Of a DNA stretch of 64,000 nucleotides, positions 1 to 8,151 are shown one piece after another. The position numbers and the translations under genes are program-made. Positions within the stretch are counted from its first letter, which is position 1. Each line of letters begins with the position of its first letter. The DNA is taken from positions 29,591 through 93,590 of the forward strand of contig NZ_MUNP01000040.1 in NCBI RefSeq assembly GCF_002001105.1, written 5' to 3'. The DNA comes from Rhodanobacter sp. C06. GTDB taxonomy: Bacteria; Pseudomonadota; Gammaproteobacteria; Xanthomonadales; Rhodanobacteraceae. The notes below the pieces were generated by a model. That model did not search any database. It was given only the letters and a program-made list of their open reading frames with translations, and had not been told where the DNA came from.

Positions 1-588
1 AAGGACAAGCGCCACGACAACCTCTACGTGCTGGCTGCAAGCCAGACCCGCGACAAGGACGCGCTGACCCAGGAAGGCGTGGAAAAGGTGCTCGACGGCC
101 TGTCCGAGGACGGCTTCGACTACGTGGTGTGCGATTCGCCCGCCGGCATCGAGAAAGGCGCGCACCTGGCGATGTACTTCGCCGACCACGCCGTGGTGGT
201 GGTGAACCCGGAAGTCTCCTCGGTGCGCGACTCTGACCGCATCCTCGGCTTGCTCGCCAGCAAGACCCGGCGCGCCGAGCGCGGCGACGGCGCGATCAAG
301 CAGCACCTGCTGCTGACCCGCTACAGCCCGGTGCGCGTCGCCAACGGCGACATGCTCAGCGTGAAGGACGTCGAAGATATTCTCGGCATCAACGTGGTGG
401 GCGTGATCCCCGAATCGGAACAGGTGCTGGCCGCGTCCAACTCCGGCGTGCCGGTGATCCTCGACGAGAATTCGCAGGCCGGCCAGGCCTACCACGACAC
501 CGTCGCCCGCATCCTCGGCGAGGAGCGCGCCCTGCGCTTCCTCGATGTGCCCAAGAAGGGCTTTCTCCAGCGCGTATTCGGAGGCTGA
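1..588 (+). CDS. minD: Septum site-determining ATPase MinD (5' end outside the window)
   Basis: MinD is the membrane-associated ATPase that, with MinC and MinE, keeps the division septum at mid-cell. The reading frame is open from base 1, so only the C-terminal 195 residues are seen and the Walker A motif lies upstream. The visible part has the MinD switch II motif CDSPAGIE at about residues 43-50 of the fragment. It ends in the amphipathic tail [11 protein letters not shown] that targets MinD to the inner membrane. minE follows after 5 bases, as in the usual minCDE operon. minC would be expected just upstream of the window. Confidence 0.97.
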   Translation, partial: KDKRHDNLYVLAASQTRDKDALTQEGVEKVLDGLSEDGFDYVVCDSPAGIEKGAHLAMYFADHAVVVVNPEVSSVRDSDRILGLLASKTRRAERGDGAIKQHLLLTRYSPVRVANGDMLSVKDVEDILGINVVGVIPESEQVLAASNSGVPVILDENSQAGQAYHDTVARILGEERALRFLDVPKKGFLQRVFGG

Positions 589-593
589 TCGCG

Positions 594-872
594 ATGGGCA
601 TTCTCGACTTCCTGAAGCGCAAGCCCGAGCCCACCGCCGGCATGGCCAAGGAGCGTCTACGCATCATCGTGGCGCAGGAGCGCTCCGACCGCGGCGCACC
701 GGACTACCTGCCGCTGATGCGCCGTGATCTGCTCGAAGTCATCAAGAAATATATCCACGTCGACATCGAGGCGATCAACATCAACCTCGAACGCGACAGC
801 GGGCACGAGATACTGGAGCTGTCGGTGGCGCTGCCGGAAGTCAAGCAGGCCGCCGCCACGCCGGCCACCTGA
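594..872 (+). CDS. minE: Cell division topological specificity factor MinE
   Basis: MinE stimulates the MinD ATPase and drives pole-to-pole oscillation, so that MinC blocks division only near the poles. The 92-residue length is typical. The N-terminus [10 protein letters not shown] is the membrane-targeting and anti-MinCD part. The segment [14 protein letters not shown] is the conserved contact helix/beta strand, and [15 protein letters not shown] leads into the topological specificity domain. The ATG lies 5 bases after the minD stop, so the two genes are co-translated. Nothing is unusual. Confidence 0.97.
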   Translation: MGILDFLKRKPEPTAGMAKERLRIIVAQERSDRGAPDYLPLMRRDLLEVIKKYIHVDIEAININLERDSGHEILELSVALPEVKQAAATPAT

Positions 873-910
873 GCGCCGCGCTGCCCCGGCCCGCCGGGGC
901 GGCGTCATCC

Positions 911-1426
911 ATGTCCGCCATCGCTACCGCTCCCGGCGTGCTGCGCCTCGCCGACCTCGGCGAGACCGCGCCGATCGCCCTGCTCGCCCGTCACGGCCTC
1001 GCGCTGCAACGCGTGGCCGACGACGCGCCCATTCCCGGCAGCTACTGGGGCGACGAGGAGGCCGGCATCATCGGCCACACGGTGTACGCGCGCAGCGACA
1101 CGCCGGTGCATTCGCTGCTGCACGAGGCCTGCCACCTGATCGTGCTGCCACCGGAACGGCGCGCCGCCGTGCACACCGACGCCACCGACTCGATCGAGGA
1201 GGAGGACGCCACCTGCTACCTGCAGATCGTGCTGGCCGACGAACTCCCCGGCGTGGGCCGCGCACGGCTGATGGCGGACATGGACACCTGGGGCTACAGC
1301 TTCCGGCTCGGCTCCACCCGCGCCTGGTTCGAGCAGGACGCCGGGAATGCGCGGCGCTGGCTGGTCGAGCGCGGCCTGCTCGGGCCCGACGGCACACTTC
1401 CCGTGGCGGCCGACGCGGCCGCCTGA
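911..1426 (+). CDS. Conserved protein with HEACH motif, possible metal-binding hydrolase
   Basis: This is a 171-residue soluble protein of unknown function, 38 bases after minE and on the same strand. No signal peptide or membrane segment is visible. A LLHEACHL segment (about residues 69-76) resembles the HExxH zinc helix of metallopeptidases, and an acidic EEED patch follows about 28 residues later (about 96-100), where a third ligand could lie. That reading is an inference: no named family was recognised and the second half shows no known motif. The protein may be a small zinc enzyme or only retain such a fold. The spacing suggests it could be transcribed with minDE. Confidence 0.75.
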   Translation: MSAIATAPGVLRLADLGETAPIALLARHGLALQRVADDAPIPGSYWGDEEAGIIGHTVYARSDTPVHSLLHEACHLIVLPPERRAAVHTDATDSIEEEDATCYLQIVLADELPGVGRARLMADMDTWGYSFRLGSTRAWFEQDAGNARRWLVERGLLGPDGTLPVAADAAA

Positions 1427-1454
1427 CCCAACCCTCACGTTACGCAGGCCCGCC

Positions 1455-2534
1455 GTGGCGCGAACCCCGCACGAAGCTTTCGACCTCGACCATCTGCGCC
1501 GCCGCGTGGCGCGCGGCTTGATGCGCCTGCTGTTCGGCAAGCCCGCCGAGCCCAGCGGCGAGCCGCTGCCGCGCCGAAACATTTATCGCATCCTCGTCTG
1601 CCACATCAGCCACACGCTGGGCAATGCGCTACTGCTGACGCCGCTGATCCAGGAACTGGAAGCCACGTATCCCGGCGCCCAGATCGACATCGTCACGCGC
1701 AGCCAGGTCGGGCGCGAGCTGTATGGCCACTACGACCGCGTCAGCGAAGTGTTCCAGATGCCCGCACACGGCTTCGGTCATCCGCGCCAGTGGCTGCGCG
1801 CCCTGCGCGGCATGCGCAAGGCGCATTACGACCTCGCGATCGACGTCGATCCGCAATCGCAGACCGGCCGCCTGCTGCTGCTGAAGGCACGTGCCACCTG
1901 GACGCTGGGCTTCAGCGGGCCGAAGAAGAGCGGCAGCGTGACCCACGCGGTCGAGGTGCCCGAACACGTGCAGAACAAGGGCCAGCGCCCGGTCTACCTG
2001 CTGCGCCAGGCGCTGGGCGATCACAGCGAGGCCGACTACCCCGTGCCCGACATCCGCCTCGACGAGGCCGAGCTTGCACGCGGCCGGCGCGTGCTGGACC
2101 GCGTGCTGACCGCGGCCCCGGCCGACGCTCGGCACCGCAAGACCATCGGCGTGTTCGCCAACGCCACCGGTCCCAAGCTGCTGGGGACCGACTGGTGGAG
2201 CCCGTTGCTGGCCACGCTGGAACAGTTGCGTCCGGATTGCCGGCTGGTGGAGATCGTGCCGATGAACGGCCGCTCCATGCTGGACTCGCGCTACCCGAGC
2301 TATTTCTCCACCGACCTGCGTCAGCTCGGCGCCGTGCTCGCCAACCTCGACGGCTACCTCAGCCTCGACTGCGGCATCATGCACCTGGCCTGCGCCTCGT
2401 GCGTGCCCACGCTGGGCATCTTCACCACCACCCGCGCCGACGAATGGGGTCCCTACGGCCCCGGCAACCATGTGATCCACGCCTACGGCCTCGCGCCCGA
2501 GGCAGTGGCGCACGAACTCGCCGCACGGCTGTAG
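1455..2534 (+). CDS. Glycosyltransferase family 9 (heptosyltransferase-like) protein
   Basis: GT9 enzymes move heptose or related sugars from ADP- or nucleotide-sugars onto lipopolysaccharide core. Here the N-terminal domain has the GT9 pattern HISHTLGNALLLTPLIQEL (about residues 43-61), where waaC/waaF proteins have a GD.(I/L)..TP motif. The C-terminal domain has LSLDCGIMHLACAS, matching the conserved D.G..H.A motif that binds the donor. The GTG at 1455 gives 359 residues and avoids an 80-base overlap with the upstream gene that a more upstream ATG would require. An internal ATG at 1521 is possible. The acceptor cannot be told from sequence. Its TAG stop lies inside the palindromic repeat that follows. 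Confidence 0.85.
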   Translation: MARTPHEAFDLDHLRRRVARGLMRLLFGKPAEPSGEPLPRRNIYRILVCHISHTLGNALLLTPLIQELEATYPGAQIDIVTRSQVGRELYGHYDRVSEVFQMPAHGFGHPRQWLRALRGMRKAHYDLAIDVDPQSQTGRLLLLKARATWTLGFSGPKKSGSVTHAVEVPEHVQNKGQRPVYLLRQALGDHSEADYPVPDIRLDEAELARGRRVLDRVLTAAPADARHRKTIGVFANATGPKLLGTDWWSPLLATLEQLRPDCRLVEIVPMNGRSMLDSRYPSYFSTDLRQLGAVLANLDGYLSLDCGIMHLACASCVPTLGIFTTTRADEWGPYGPGNHVIHAYGLAPEAVAHELAARL

Positions 2535-2602
2535 GAGCGCACCCTGTGCGCGAATGCTCTGATCGAAGCATCGGAGCATTCGCGCACAGGGTGCGCTCCT
2601 AC
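2531..2602. repeat. REP-like palindrome, family A copy 1
   Basis: A 72-base inverted repeat with 26-base arms: GTAGGAGCGCACCCTGTGCG at the left and its complement at the right, around a short loop that itself pairs (CTCTGAT/ATCGGAG). A second copy with the same arms lies at 56284-56361. The left arm supplies the TAG stop of the GT9 gene. As RNA it forms a very stable hairpin and could end transcription or protect the 3' end, although no run of U follows. Confidence 0.9.
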
Positions 2603-2684
2603 ACTGCCCCATGCTGCGCTAGTCTTCCCGTGTCACCGCGCCGCCACCTGCGGATGCGACCCATCACGCCACAGGAAAACCTCG

Positions 2685-4469
2685 ATGAAGCCGCTGACCC
2701 GGATCGCCTGTGCCTTCGCCCTCGCCTTGCCGCTGGGCGGCAGCGCCCTCGCCATGCAGGCCGCGCCCGCGGCCACGACCACCACGGCCTCGGCCGCCGA
2801 CCAGGCCTTCACGCAGCTGGCCGACCAGTACTTCGACGACTACTACTTCCCCGCCAACCCCAGCGTGGCTACCGCCGATGGCCTGCACGCATGGGACGGC
2901 AAGCTGGAGGACTACTCGCGCGCCGGCGTCGACGCCAACATCAAGGCTCTCAAGCAGTGGGAAGCGCGCATCGCCGCGACGGACCCGAAGGCGCTCGGCG
3001 AGTTCGTGCAAGGCGATCGCGAACTGGTGCTCAACAACATCCGCAGCACCCTGCTCACGCTGGAAGCGATACGGCCGTGGCAGAAGAACCCGGACAGCTA
3101 TTCCAGCGGCATCACCAGCAGCGCGTTCACCCTGATGGAGCGCAAGTTCGCGTCGCCGGAAACGCGGCTGCGCGCGCTGATCGCTCGCGAAAAGCTGATG
3201 CCGGCGGTGCTGGCCGAGGCGCGCAAGAACCTCGACAACCCGCCGGAGATCTACACCGAGATCGCGCTGGAACAGCTGCCCGGCCTGGTGAGCTTCTTCC
3301 AGCACGACGTGCCCGCGGCCTTCGCCGAGATCACCGACGCGGACCTGAAGCAGCAGTTCGCCGCCAGCAACGACGCGGTGACCAAGGCGCTCGAGGACTA
3401 CCAGGCGTGGCTGAAGACCGATTTGCTGCCGCGCTCGCACGGCGACTTCCGCATCGGCGCGCAAGCCTTCCGCGACAAGCTGAAGTACGACGAGATGGTC
3501 ACCCTGCCGCTGGACCAGCTGGTCGCGATCGACACGGCGAACATGCGCGCGAACCAGCAGCAGTTCGCCAAGGTGGCGCACGAGCTCGACCCGACGAAGA
3601 CGCCGCAGCAGGTGCTGGCCGAACTGGCCGCCGATCACCCGCCGCGCGACAAGCTGCTCGACACCTTCCGCGGCAGCTTCGGCCAACTGGTCGCCTTCAT
3701 CCGGCAGAAGCAGATCATCACCATCCCCTCCGACGTGCGGCCAATCGTGGAGGAAACGCCGCCGTTCATGCGCGCCACCACCTTCGCCTCGATGGATACG
3801 CCGGGGCCGTACGAGACGGTGGCGAAGGAGGCCTACTTCAACGTCACCCTGCCCGATCCCGGCTGGAACAAGCAACGCACGCAGGAGTTCATGGCGCAGT
3901 TCAGCTACCCGGTGATCAACAGCGTGGCCACGCACGAGGCCTATCCCGGCCACTACATCCAGTTCCTGTGGATGCACCACCTCGACGACCGCGTGCGCAA
4001 GCTCCTGGGCGCGAACACCAACGTGGAAGGCTGGGCGCACTACTGCGAGCAGATGATGCTGGACGAGGGCCTGGCGCAGTTCCTTTACCCGCACGACCGC
4101 CGCCAGCAACTGCTGCTGCGCCTGGGCCAGCTGCAGGACGCGCTGTTGCGCAACGCGCGCTTCATCGTGGGCATCAAGCTGCATACCGGCCAGATGACGA
4201 TGGCGCAGGCGGTGGACTTCTTCGTCAAGCAGGGCTACCAGTCGCGCGCCGTGGGCGAGGTGGAAACCAAGCGCGGCACCGCCGACCCCACCTACCTCTA
4301 CTACACGCTGGGCAAGCTGGAGATCCTCAAGCTGCGCGCGGATCTCGAAAAGAAGCAGGGCAAGGACTTCAACCTCGAACGCTTCCACGACGCCTTCATG
4401 CAGCAGGGTTTCGCGCCGATCGCGATCGTGCGCAAGGCGATGCTGGGCGACGACTCGCCGGTGCTGTAA
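2685..4469 (+). CDS. Secreted DUF885 family protein, putative metallopeptidase
   Basis: This is a 594-residue DUF885 protein. An N-terminal signal peptide (positive MKPLTR, hydrophobic ACAFALALPLGGSALA) predicts export to the periplasm. Residues 417-423 read HEAYPGH, the HExxxGH signature of this family and a likely zinc site; a downstream glutamate in NVEGWAHYCEQM (about 445-456) could complete it. DUF885 proteins are annotated as putative peptidases, but substrates are largely unknown. The ATG follows an AGGAAAA ribosome-binding site. The 5' flank carries the palindromic repeat, so the gene is probably transcribed alone. Confidence 0.88.
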   Translation: MKPLTRIACAFALALPLGGSALAMQAAPAATTTTASAADQAFTQLADQYFDDYYFPANPSVATADGLHAWDGKLEDYSRAGVDANIKALKQWEARIAATDPKALGEFVQGDRELVLNNIRSTLLTLEAIRPWQKNPDSYSSGITSSAFTLMERKFASPETRLRALIAREKLMPAVLAEARKNLDNPPEIYTEIALEQLPGLVSFFQHDVPAAFAEITDADLKQQFAASNDAVTKALEDYQAWLKTDLLPRSHGDFRIGAQAFRDKLKYDEMVTLPLDQLVAIDTANMRANQQQFAKVAHELDPTKTPQQVLAELAADHPPRDKLLDTFRGSFGQLVAFIRQKQIITIPSDVRPIVEETPPFMRATTFASMDTPGPYETVAKEAYFNVTLPDPGWNKQRTQEFMAQFSYPVINSVATHEAYPGHYIQFLWMHHLDDRVRKLLGANTNVEGWAHYCEQMMLDEGLAQFLYPHDRRQQLLLRLGQLQDALLRNARFIVGIKLHTGQMTMAQAVDFFVKQGYQSRAVGEVETKRGTADPTYLYYTLGKLEILKLRADLEKKQGKDFNLERFHDAFMQQGFAPIAIVRKAMLGDDSPVL

Positions 4470-4497
4470 TGGACATTCGAAAATCACGCTTCTTTGG

Positions 4498-4893
4498 ATG
4501 AGCCCCATGACAAAACACGCGAACGCAGAGAAGCTGAGATTTTCCGCGAAGCTGCTCTTCCAATTTCGCGTGGTGAATGAAGGCAGGCCCAATGTCATGC
4601 GCTTGTGCGAGGAACGCATCATCGTCATTCAGGCACCGACTGCGCGCAATGCACTTGCGCTGGCCAAGCGCCGCGGGAAGTCCGTAATGCATAGCTACAA
4701 AAATGACGCGGGGTCCATGGTCCACTTTGAGTTTGTAGGAATCATGGACTTGCTCCATCTGGGAGCCGAATGCGATGAGGACGAAGTCTGGTACGACATC
4801 GTGCAGCGCAAGCTACCCATGGAACGCGCCGGATCCATCCTCCCTCCTGAAAACAAGCTCAACGCGATCCGTGAGTTTGATCTCAAGCTTTGA
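4498..4893 (+). CDS. DUF4288 domain protein
   Basis: A 131-residue soluble protein matching the DUF4288 pattern: FSAKLLFQFRV near residues 16-26, then CEERIIVIQAPTARNALALA and a C-terminal WYDIVQRKLPMER segment. The function of the family is unknown. The coding sequence is visibly richer in A and T than its neighbours, which suggests recent transfer. The start is uncertain because ribosome-binding sites are weak: ATG 4498 or ATG 4507 (MTKHAN) are both possible. It stands alone between a secreted peptidase-like gene and a hydrolase gene, and no functional link is apparent. Confidence 0.75.
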   Translation: MSPMTKHANAEKLRFSAKLLFQFRVVNEGRPNVMRLCEERIIVIQAPTARNALALAKRRGKSVMHSYKNDAGSMVHFEFVGIMDLLHLGAECDEDEVWYDIVQRKLPMERAGSILPPENKLNAIREFDLKL

Positions 4894-4961
4894 GCGGCAT
4901 AAACCGCAAGATCAGCTGACATCCCTAGCAGGGGATCTTTCACTCCGCCGCGGAGACTGAA

Positions 4962-6068
4962 ATGACTGTGCGCCGACTGGTGGTTCTGTTCGACGGCACC
5001 TGGAACAAGCCCGAGTCGAACACCAACGTGGAACGCCTGCGCCGGCTGATCGCGCCACGCGATGCGGCCGGCGCCGAACAACTCGTCAACTACATCCCCG
5101 GCGTGGGCGTGGCGTCCGGCATGCCCCACCTGCTCGGCGGCGCGTTCGGCTACGGCCTGTCCGGCAACGTGCAGGACGGCTATCGCTGGCTGTGCCGGGA
5201 GTGGCAGCCCGGCGACGAGATCTGGCTGTTCGGCTTCAGCCGCGGCGCCTACAGCGCGCGCAGCCTCGGCGGACTGATCCGCAAGTGCGGCATGCTGCGC
5301 CGTGACGCCGGCGGCACCGTCGGCAGCGATGCGGTCACGAACGCCTACACGTTCTACCGCGATACCGCGATCAAGCCGGGCGACCCCGAGGCCGTGCGTT
5401 GGCGCGCTACGCGCTCGACCGAAACGAACATCCATTTCATCGGCGTGTGGGATACCGTGGGCTCGCTGGGCATCCCGGACACCGCTTCGTGGTTTCCGTT
5501 CGCCGGTTCGCGTTACCAGTTCCACGACACCGATCTCAGCTACATCGTCAAGCACGCCTACCAGGCGCTGGCACTGGACGAGCACCGCGCCGACTTCGCG
5601 CCGACCAAGTGGACGCGCAACCCCGACATGCTCGCCCCCGGCGAATCGCCCACCGCGAAGAAGGCCGAGCAGGTCGAGGTGGAGCAGCGCTGGTTCATCG
5701 GCGCGCATGCCGACGTGGGCGGCGGCAATGACCACGACGGCGCCGGCCGCGCGCCCGATCCGCTGCCGGAGCTCGCGCTGGCCTGGCTGCAGCGCAAGGC
5801 GATGGCGGCCGGGCTGGCCTGCAGCGAACTCTGCGTGCCGGCGCCCGATGCCGCCACAGGCGTGCCGCGCGACTCCTACGGCGAATTCATGTACGGCATC
5901 TACAAGACGTTCAAGCCGCCGTTCGACCGGGTGATCGGCAACGGCGTCAACGAGACCGTGGACGAGTCGGTGTGGCGGCACGGCCGGCTCGCCGACGACT
6001 ACCGCTCGCCCACGCTGGCGCGCGCGCTGCGCGACGACGTGATCGCCGCACCGCCCGGCGTCGCCTGA
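4962..6068 (+). CDS. DUF2235 alpha/beta-hydrolase protein (Tle1-like lipase fold)
   Basis: DUF2235 proteins have an alpha/beta-hydrolase fold; the best-known members are type VI secretion phospholipases of the Tle1 group. The N-terminus RRLVVLFDGTWN (residues 3-14) is the family hallmark. GFSRGAYSAR (91-100) is the nucleophile elbow, with Ser93 as predicted nucleophile. IGVWDTVGSLG (about 159-169) holds a candidate catalytic aspartate, and AHADVGGG (about 248-255) carries the expected histidine region. The protein is 368 residues, shorter than many Tle1 effectors. No vgrG, PAAR or immunity gene lies next to it, so export is not supported. It may be a housekeeping esterase. Confidence 0.85.
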   Translation: MTVRRLVVLFDGTWNKPESNTNVERLRRLIAPRDAAGAEQLVNYIPGVGVASGMPHLLGGAFGYGLSGNVQDGYRWLCREWQPGDEIWLFGFSRGAYSARSLGGLIRKCGMLRRDAGGTVGSDAVTNAYTFYRDTAIKPGDPEAVRWRATRSTETNIHFIGVWDTVGSLGIPDTASWFPFAGSRYQFHDTDLSYIVKHAYQALALDEHRADFAPTKWTRNPDMLAPGESPTAKKAEQVEVEQRWFIGAHADVGGGNDHDGAGRAPDPLPELALAWLQRKAMAAGLACSELCVPAPDAATGVPRDSYGEFMYGIYKTFKPPFDRVIGNGVNETVDESVWRHGRLADDYRSPTLARALRDDVIAAPPGVA

Positions 6069-6116
6069 GCTTGCGCGCTTGACCGCCGCCCCCGCGCATC
6101 GGCTAGCATGCCGATG

Positions 6117-6200
6117 CATGAGGGAGATGGCATGCCTCCCGCTCCAGCCATGGAGCGAACCGCCGAAGTGCAGCCGCACCGACGCTAATGATGCCTGCAC
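6117..6200 (+). promoter_or_regulatory. Fluoride riboswitch (crcB motif) aptamer
   Basis: The leader of crcB fits the fluoride aptamer. P1-like arms GGGAG (6122-6126) and CTCCC (6136-6140) enclose GATGGCATGC, as in known aptamers. A hairpin GCTCCA/TGGAGC follows, then AACCGCC, and the 3' element GCTAATGATGCCTGC. The pseudoknot pairing is present: GGCAT at 6129-6133 can pair with ATGCC at 6191-6195. This class turns on crcB when fluoride binds. Placement directly upstream of a fluoride exporter gene supports the call strongly. Confidence 0.88.
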
Positions 6201-6260
6201 CACCGGATTCCGGCGGCGCAGGCATGCCTGTCGTCGCGGATGCCTCGATTCGCGGACAGG
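6191..6260 (+). promoter_or_regulatory. Riboswitch expression platform (alternative hairpins over the crcB ribosome-binding site)
   Basis: ATGCCTGC (6191-6198) can pair with GCAGGCAT (6218-6225), which would remove the 3' strand of the aptamer pseudoknot. The two folds therefore exclude each other. A second hairpin, CCTGTC (6227-6232) with GACAGG (6255-6260), covers part of the AGGAG ribosome-binding site before the GTG start. No U-run follows either hairpin, so control of translation start looks more likely than termination. Which fold accompanies fluoride binding was not computed. Confidence 0.55.
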
Positions 6261-6271
6261 AGACATGACAC

Positions 6272-6658
6272 GTGAACCTCAACGGATTCATCGCGGTGGG
6301 CCTGGGTGGCGCCATCGGCTGCTGGCTGCGCTGGCTGCTCGGCATCGCGCTCAACCCGATCTTCCCCACCGTGCCGCTGGGCACGCTGGCGGCGAACCTG
6401 CTCGGTGGCCTGATCATGGGCTGCATGATGGGCATCTTCGAGCACTTCCAGACCCTGCCGCCCGAGCTGCGGCTGTTCGTGCTGACCGGCTTTCTCGGCG
6501 GCCTCACGACCTTTTCCACATTCTCCGCCGAGGCCGACACGCTGCTGCTGCGCCAGCAATACCTGTGGTTCGGCGGCCACGTGGCGATGCACCTGGTCGG
6601 TACGCTGGGCATGACCATCGTGGGCATCGCGCTCACCCGCGGCCTGCTGCGGCATTGA
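6272..6658 (+). CDS. crcB: Fluoride exporter CrcB/Fluc
   Basis: CrcB (Fluc) is a small dimeric inner-membrane channel that lets fluoride leave the cell. The 128-residue product has four hydrophobic segments and the family signatures GGAIGCWLRWLLG near residues 9-21 (GGA.GA..R in relatives) and GFLGGLTTFSTFS near 74-86, with the polar track residues that line the pore. The start is GTG 6272, preceded by CAGGAGACA. The upstream fluoride riboswitch predicts induction by fluoride. A DUF190 gene follows after 13 bases, a common partner of crcB. Confidence 0.95.
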   Translation: MNLNGFIAVGLGGAIGCWLRWLLGIALNPIFPTVPLGTLAANLLGGLIMGCMMGIFEHFQTLPPELRLFVLTGFLGGLTTFSTFSAEADTLLLRQQYLWFGGHVAMHLVGTLGMTIVGIALTRGLLRH

Positions 6659-6671
6659 GGAGCAAGCGTCC

Positions 6672-7019
6672 ATGAGCACGGAAATCTCGATCGACGGCGT
6701 GCAGCTGCGCTTCTACGTGCACATGCACGCGCGCCACGACGGCCTGCTGGTGTCCCAGTGGCTGCTGGAGCTGGCGAAACGGCACAAGCTCGGCGGCGGC
6801 TCGGTGTTCCGCGCCATCGCCGGTTTCGGCCGCCACGGCGTGCTGCACCAGGAAGCGTTCTTCGAACTCGCCGACGACCTGCCGGTGGCGGTGGAATTCC
6901 TGCTGCGCGAGAGCGAGGCGGAAACCCTGCTGCAACTGGTGCGCGCGGCCGGCGTGGAGCTGGTGTACGCACGCATCCCCGCGCGCTTCGGCGTGCTCGG
7001 CAACGAGGAAACCCGATGA
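6672..7019 (+). CDS. DUF190 domain protein
   Basis: A 115-residue cytosolic protein of the DUF190 family, often found beside crcB. Recognisable parts are the FYVHMHARHDG N-terminal strand, the helix WLLELAKRHKLGGGSVFRAIAGFG (about residues 30-53; alone diagnostic for the family) and the C-terminal strand VELVYARIPARFG. The fold is PII-like (ferredoxin type), so a sensor or regulatory role for the fluoride exporter has been proposed, but the function is not established. It lies between crcB and cfa; its TGA overlaps the ATG of cfa, so the three genes are probably one transcript under the riboswitch. Confidence 0.88.
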   Translation: MSTEISIDGVQLRFYVHMHARHDGLLVSQWLLELAKRHKLGGGSVFRAIAGFGRHGVLHQEAFFELADDLPVAVEFLLRESEAETLLQLVRAAGVELVYARIPARFGVLGNEETR

Positions 7020-8134
7020 GCCAGGATTCATTGAAGCAGCGCGCGGAAGGCCTGCTGCAACACGCCGGCATCCGCATCGACGGCGACGCACCCACCGACG
7101 TGCGCGTGCACGACGAGGACCTCTACGCCCGCGTGTTCGCGCATGGCTCGCTGGGCCTCGGCGAGGCTTACATGGACGGCTGGTGGGACGTGGACGACCT
7201 GCCCGGCTTCATGACGAAGCTGCTGTCCTCGCACCTGGACGAGCACCTCAAGACCCTGGACACCTTGATCGCCCACCTCAAGGCGCGCTTCATCAACCTG
7301 CAGCGCGGCGAGCACGCGTTCGAGATCGGCAAGGCGCACTACGACCTCGGCAACGATCTGTTCCACGCCATGCTGGGCAAGCGGCTGGTGTACTCCTGCG
7401 GCTACTGGGCCGAGGCGGGCAACCTCGACGACGCGCAGGCCGCCAAGCTCGACCTGGTCTGCCGCAAGCTGCAGCTCAAGCCCGGCCAGCGCGTGCTGGA
7501 CATCGGCTGCGGCTGGGGCGAGGCGCTGAAGTACGCCGCTGAGAAATACGGCGTCAGCGGCGTGGGCATCACCGTGTCCGAACAGCAGGCCGAGTTCGCC
7601 CGCGAGTTGTGCAAGGGCTTGCCGATCGAGATCCGCCTGCAGGACTACCACGAGATCGACGAGCCGTTCGACGCGGTGTATTCCATCGGCATGTTCGAGC
7701 ACGTGGGCGGCAAGAACTACCGCGCCTACTTCGAGACCGTGCGGCGCTGCCTGAAGGAGGACGGCCTGTCGCTGCTGCACTGCATCGGCAGCAACGGCAC
7801 GCCAGCCCAACCCGACCCGTGGATCGAGAAATACATCTTCCCCAACTCGATGATCCCGGCCGCCAGCCAGGTCACCGCCGCGCTGGAAGGCCTGTTCGTG
7901 GTCGAGGACTGGCACAACTTCGGCACCGACTACGACCGCACGCTCAGCGCCTGGCGTGCGAACTTCGACGCCGCCTGGCCGGAGCTGTCGAAAAACTATG
8001 ACGACCGCTTCCGCCGCATGTGGCACTACTACCTCGGCGCCTCCGCCGCGGTGTTCCGCAGTCGCCGCGACCAGCTCTGGCAACTCACGCTGAGCCCGAA
8101 TGGCGTGCCGGGCGGTTTGCGCGTGCCGCGCTGA
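7016..8134 (+). CDS. cfa: Cyclopropane-fatty-acyl-phospholipid synthase
   Basis: Cfa adds a methylene group from S-adenosylmethionine to the double bond of unsaturated acyl chains in membrane phospholipids. ATG 7016 overlaps the preceding stop (ATGA) and gives 372 residues, close to E. coli Cfa (382). Motifs include LGEAYMDGWWD near residues 47-57 and the SAM-binding loop VLDIGCGWG at 160-168. SIGMFEHVG near 224-232 is the conserved region that carries the active-site residues of the family, and the C-terminal WHNFGTDYDRTLSAW segment also matches. Co-transcription with the fluoride exporter is unusual and could link membrane modification to fluoride or acid stress; that link is inference. Confidence 0.95.
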   Translation: MSQDSLKQRAEGLLQHAGIRIDGDAPTDVRVHDEDLYARVFAHGSLGLGEAYMDGWWDVDDLPGFMTKLLSSHLDEHLKTLDTLIAHLKARFINLQRGEHAFEIGKAHYDLGNDLFHAMLGKRLVYSCGYWAEAGNLDDAQAAKLDLVCRKLQLKPGQRVLDIGCGWGEALKYAAEKYGVSGVGITVSEQQAEFARELCKGLPIEIRLQDYHEIDEPFDAVYSIGMFEHVGGKNYRAYFETVRRCLKEDGLSLLHCIGSNGTPAQPDPWIEKYIFPNSMIPAASQVTAALEGLFVVEDWHNFGTDYDRTLSAWRANFDAAWPELSKNYDDRFRRMWHYYLGASAAVFRSRRDQLWQLTLSPNGVPGGLRVPR

Positions 8135-8151
8135 GCGTCGACTCCGGCGGG

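Noticed and set aside
1347..1455. ATG 1347 as start of the GT9 gene
   Set aside because: It would overlap the preceding gene by 80 bases and add a low-complexity leader.
1790..4501. A 903-codon open frame on the plus strand
   Set aside because: It covers the GT9 and DUF885 genes in another frame. Its translation is Arg/Ala/Pro-rich, typical of shadow frames in GC-rich DNA.
4962..6068. Type VI secretion effector locus
   Set aside because: No vgrG, PAAR, hcp or immunity gene adjoins the DUF2235 gene.
6191..6225. Rho-independent terminator in the crcB leader
   Set aside because: The hairpin is strong but no T-run follows, so it was listed as part of a translational platform instead.
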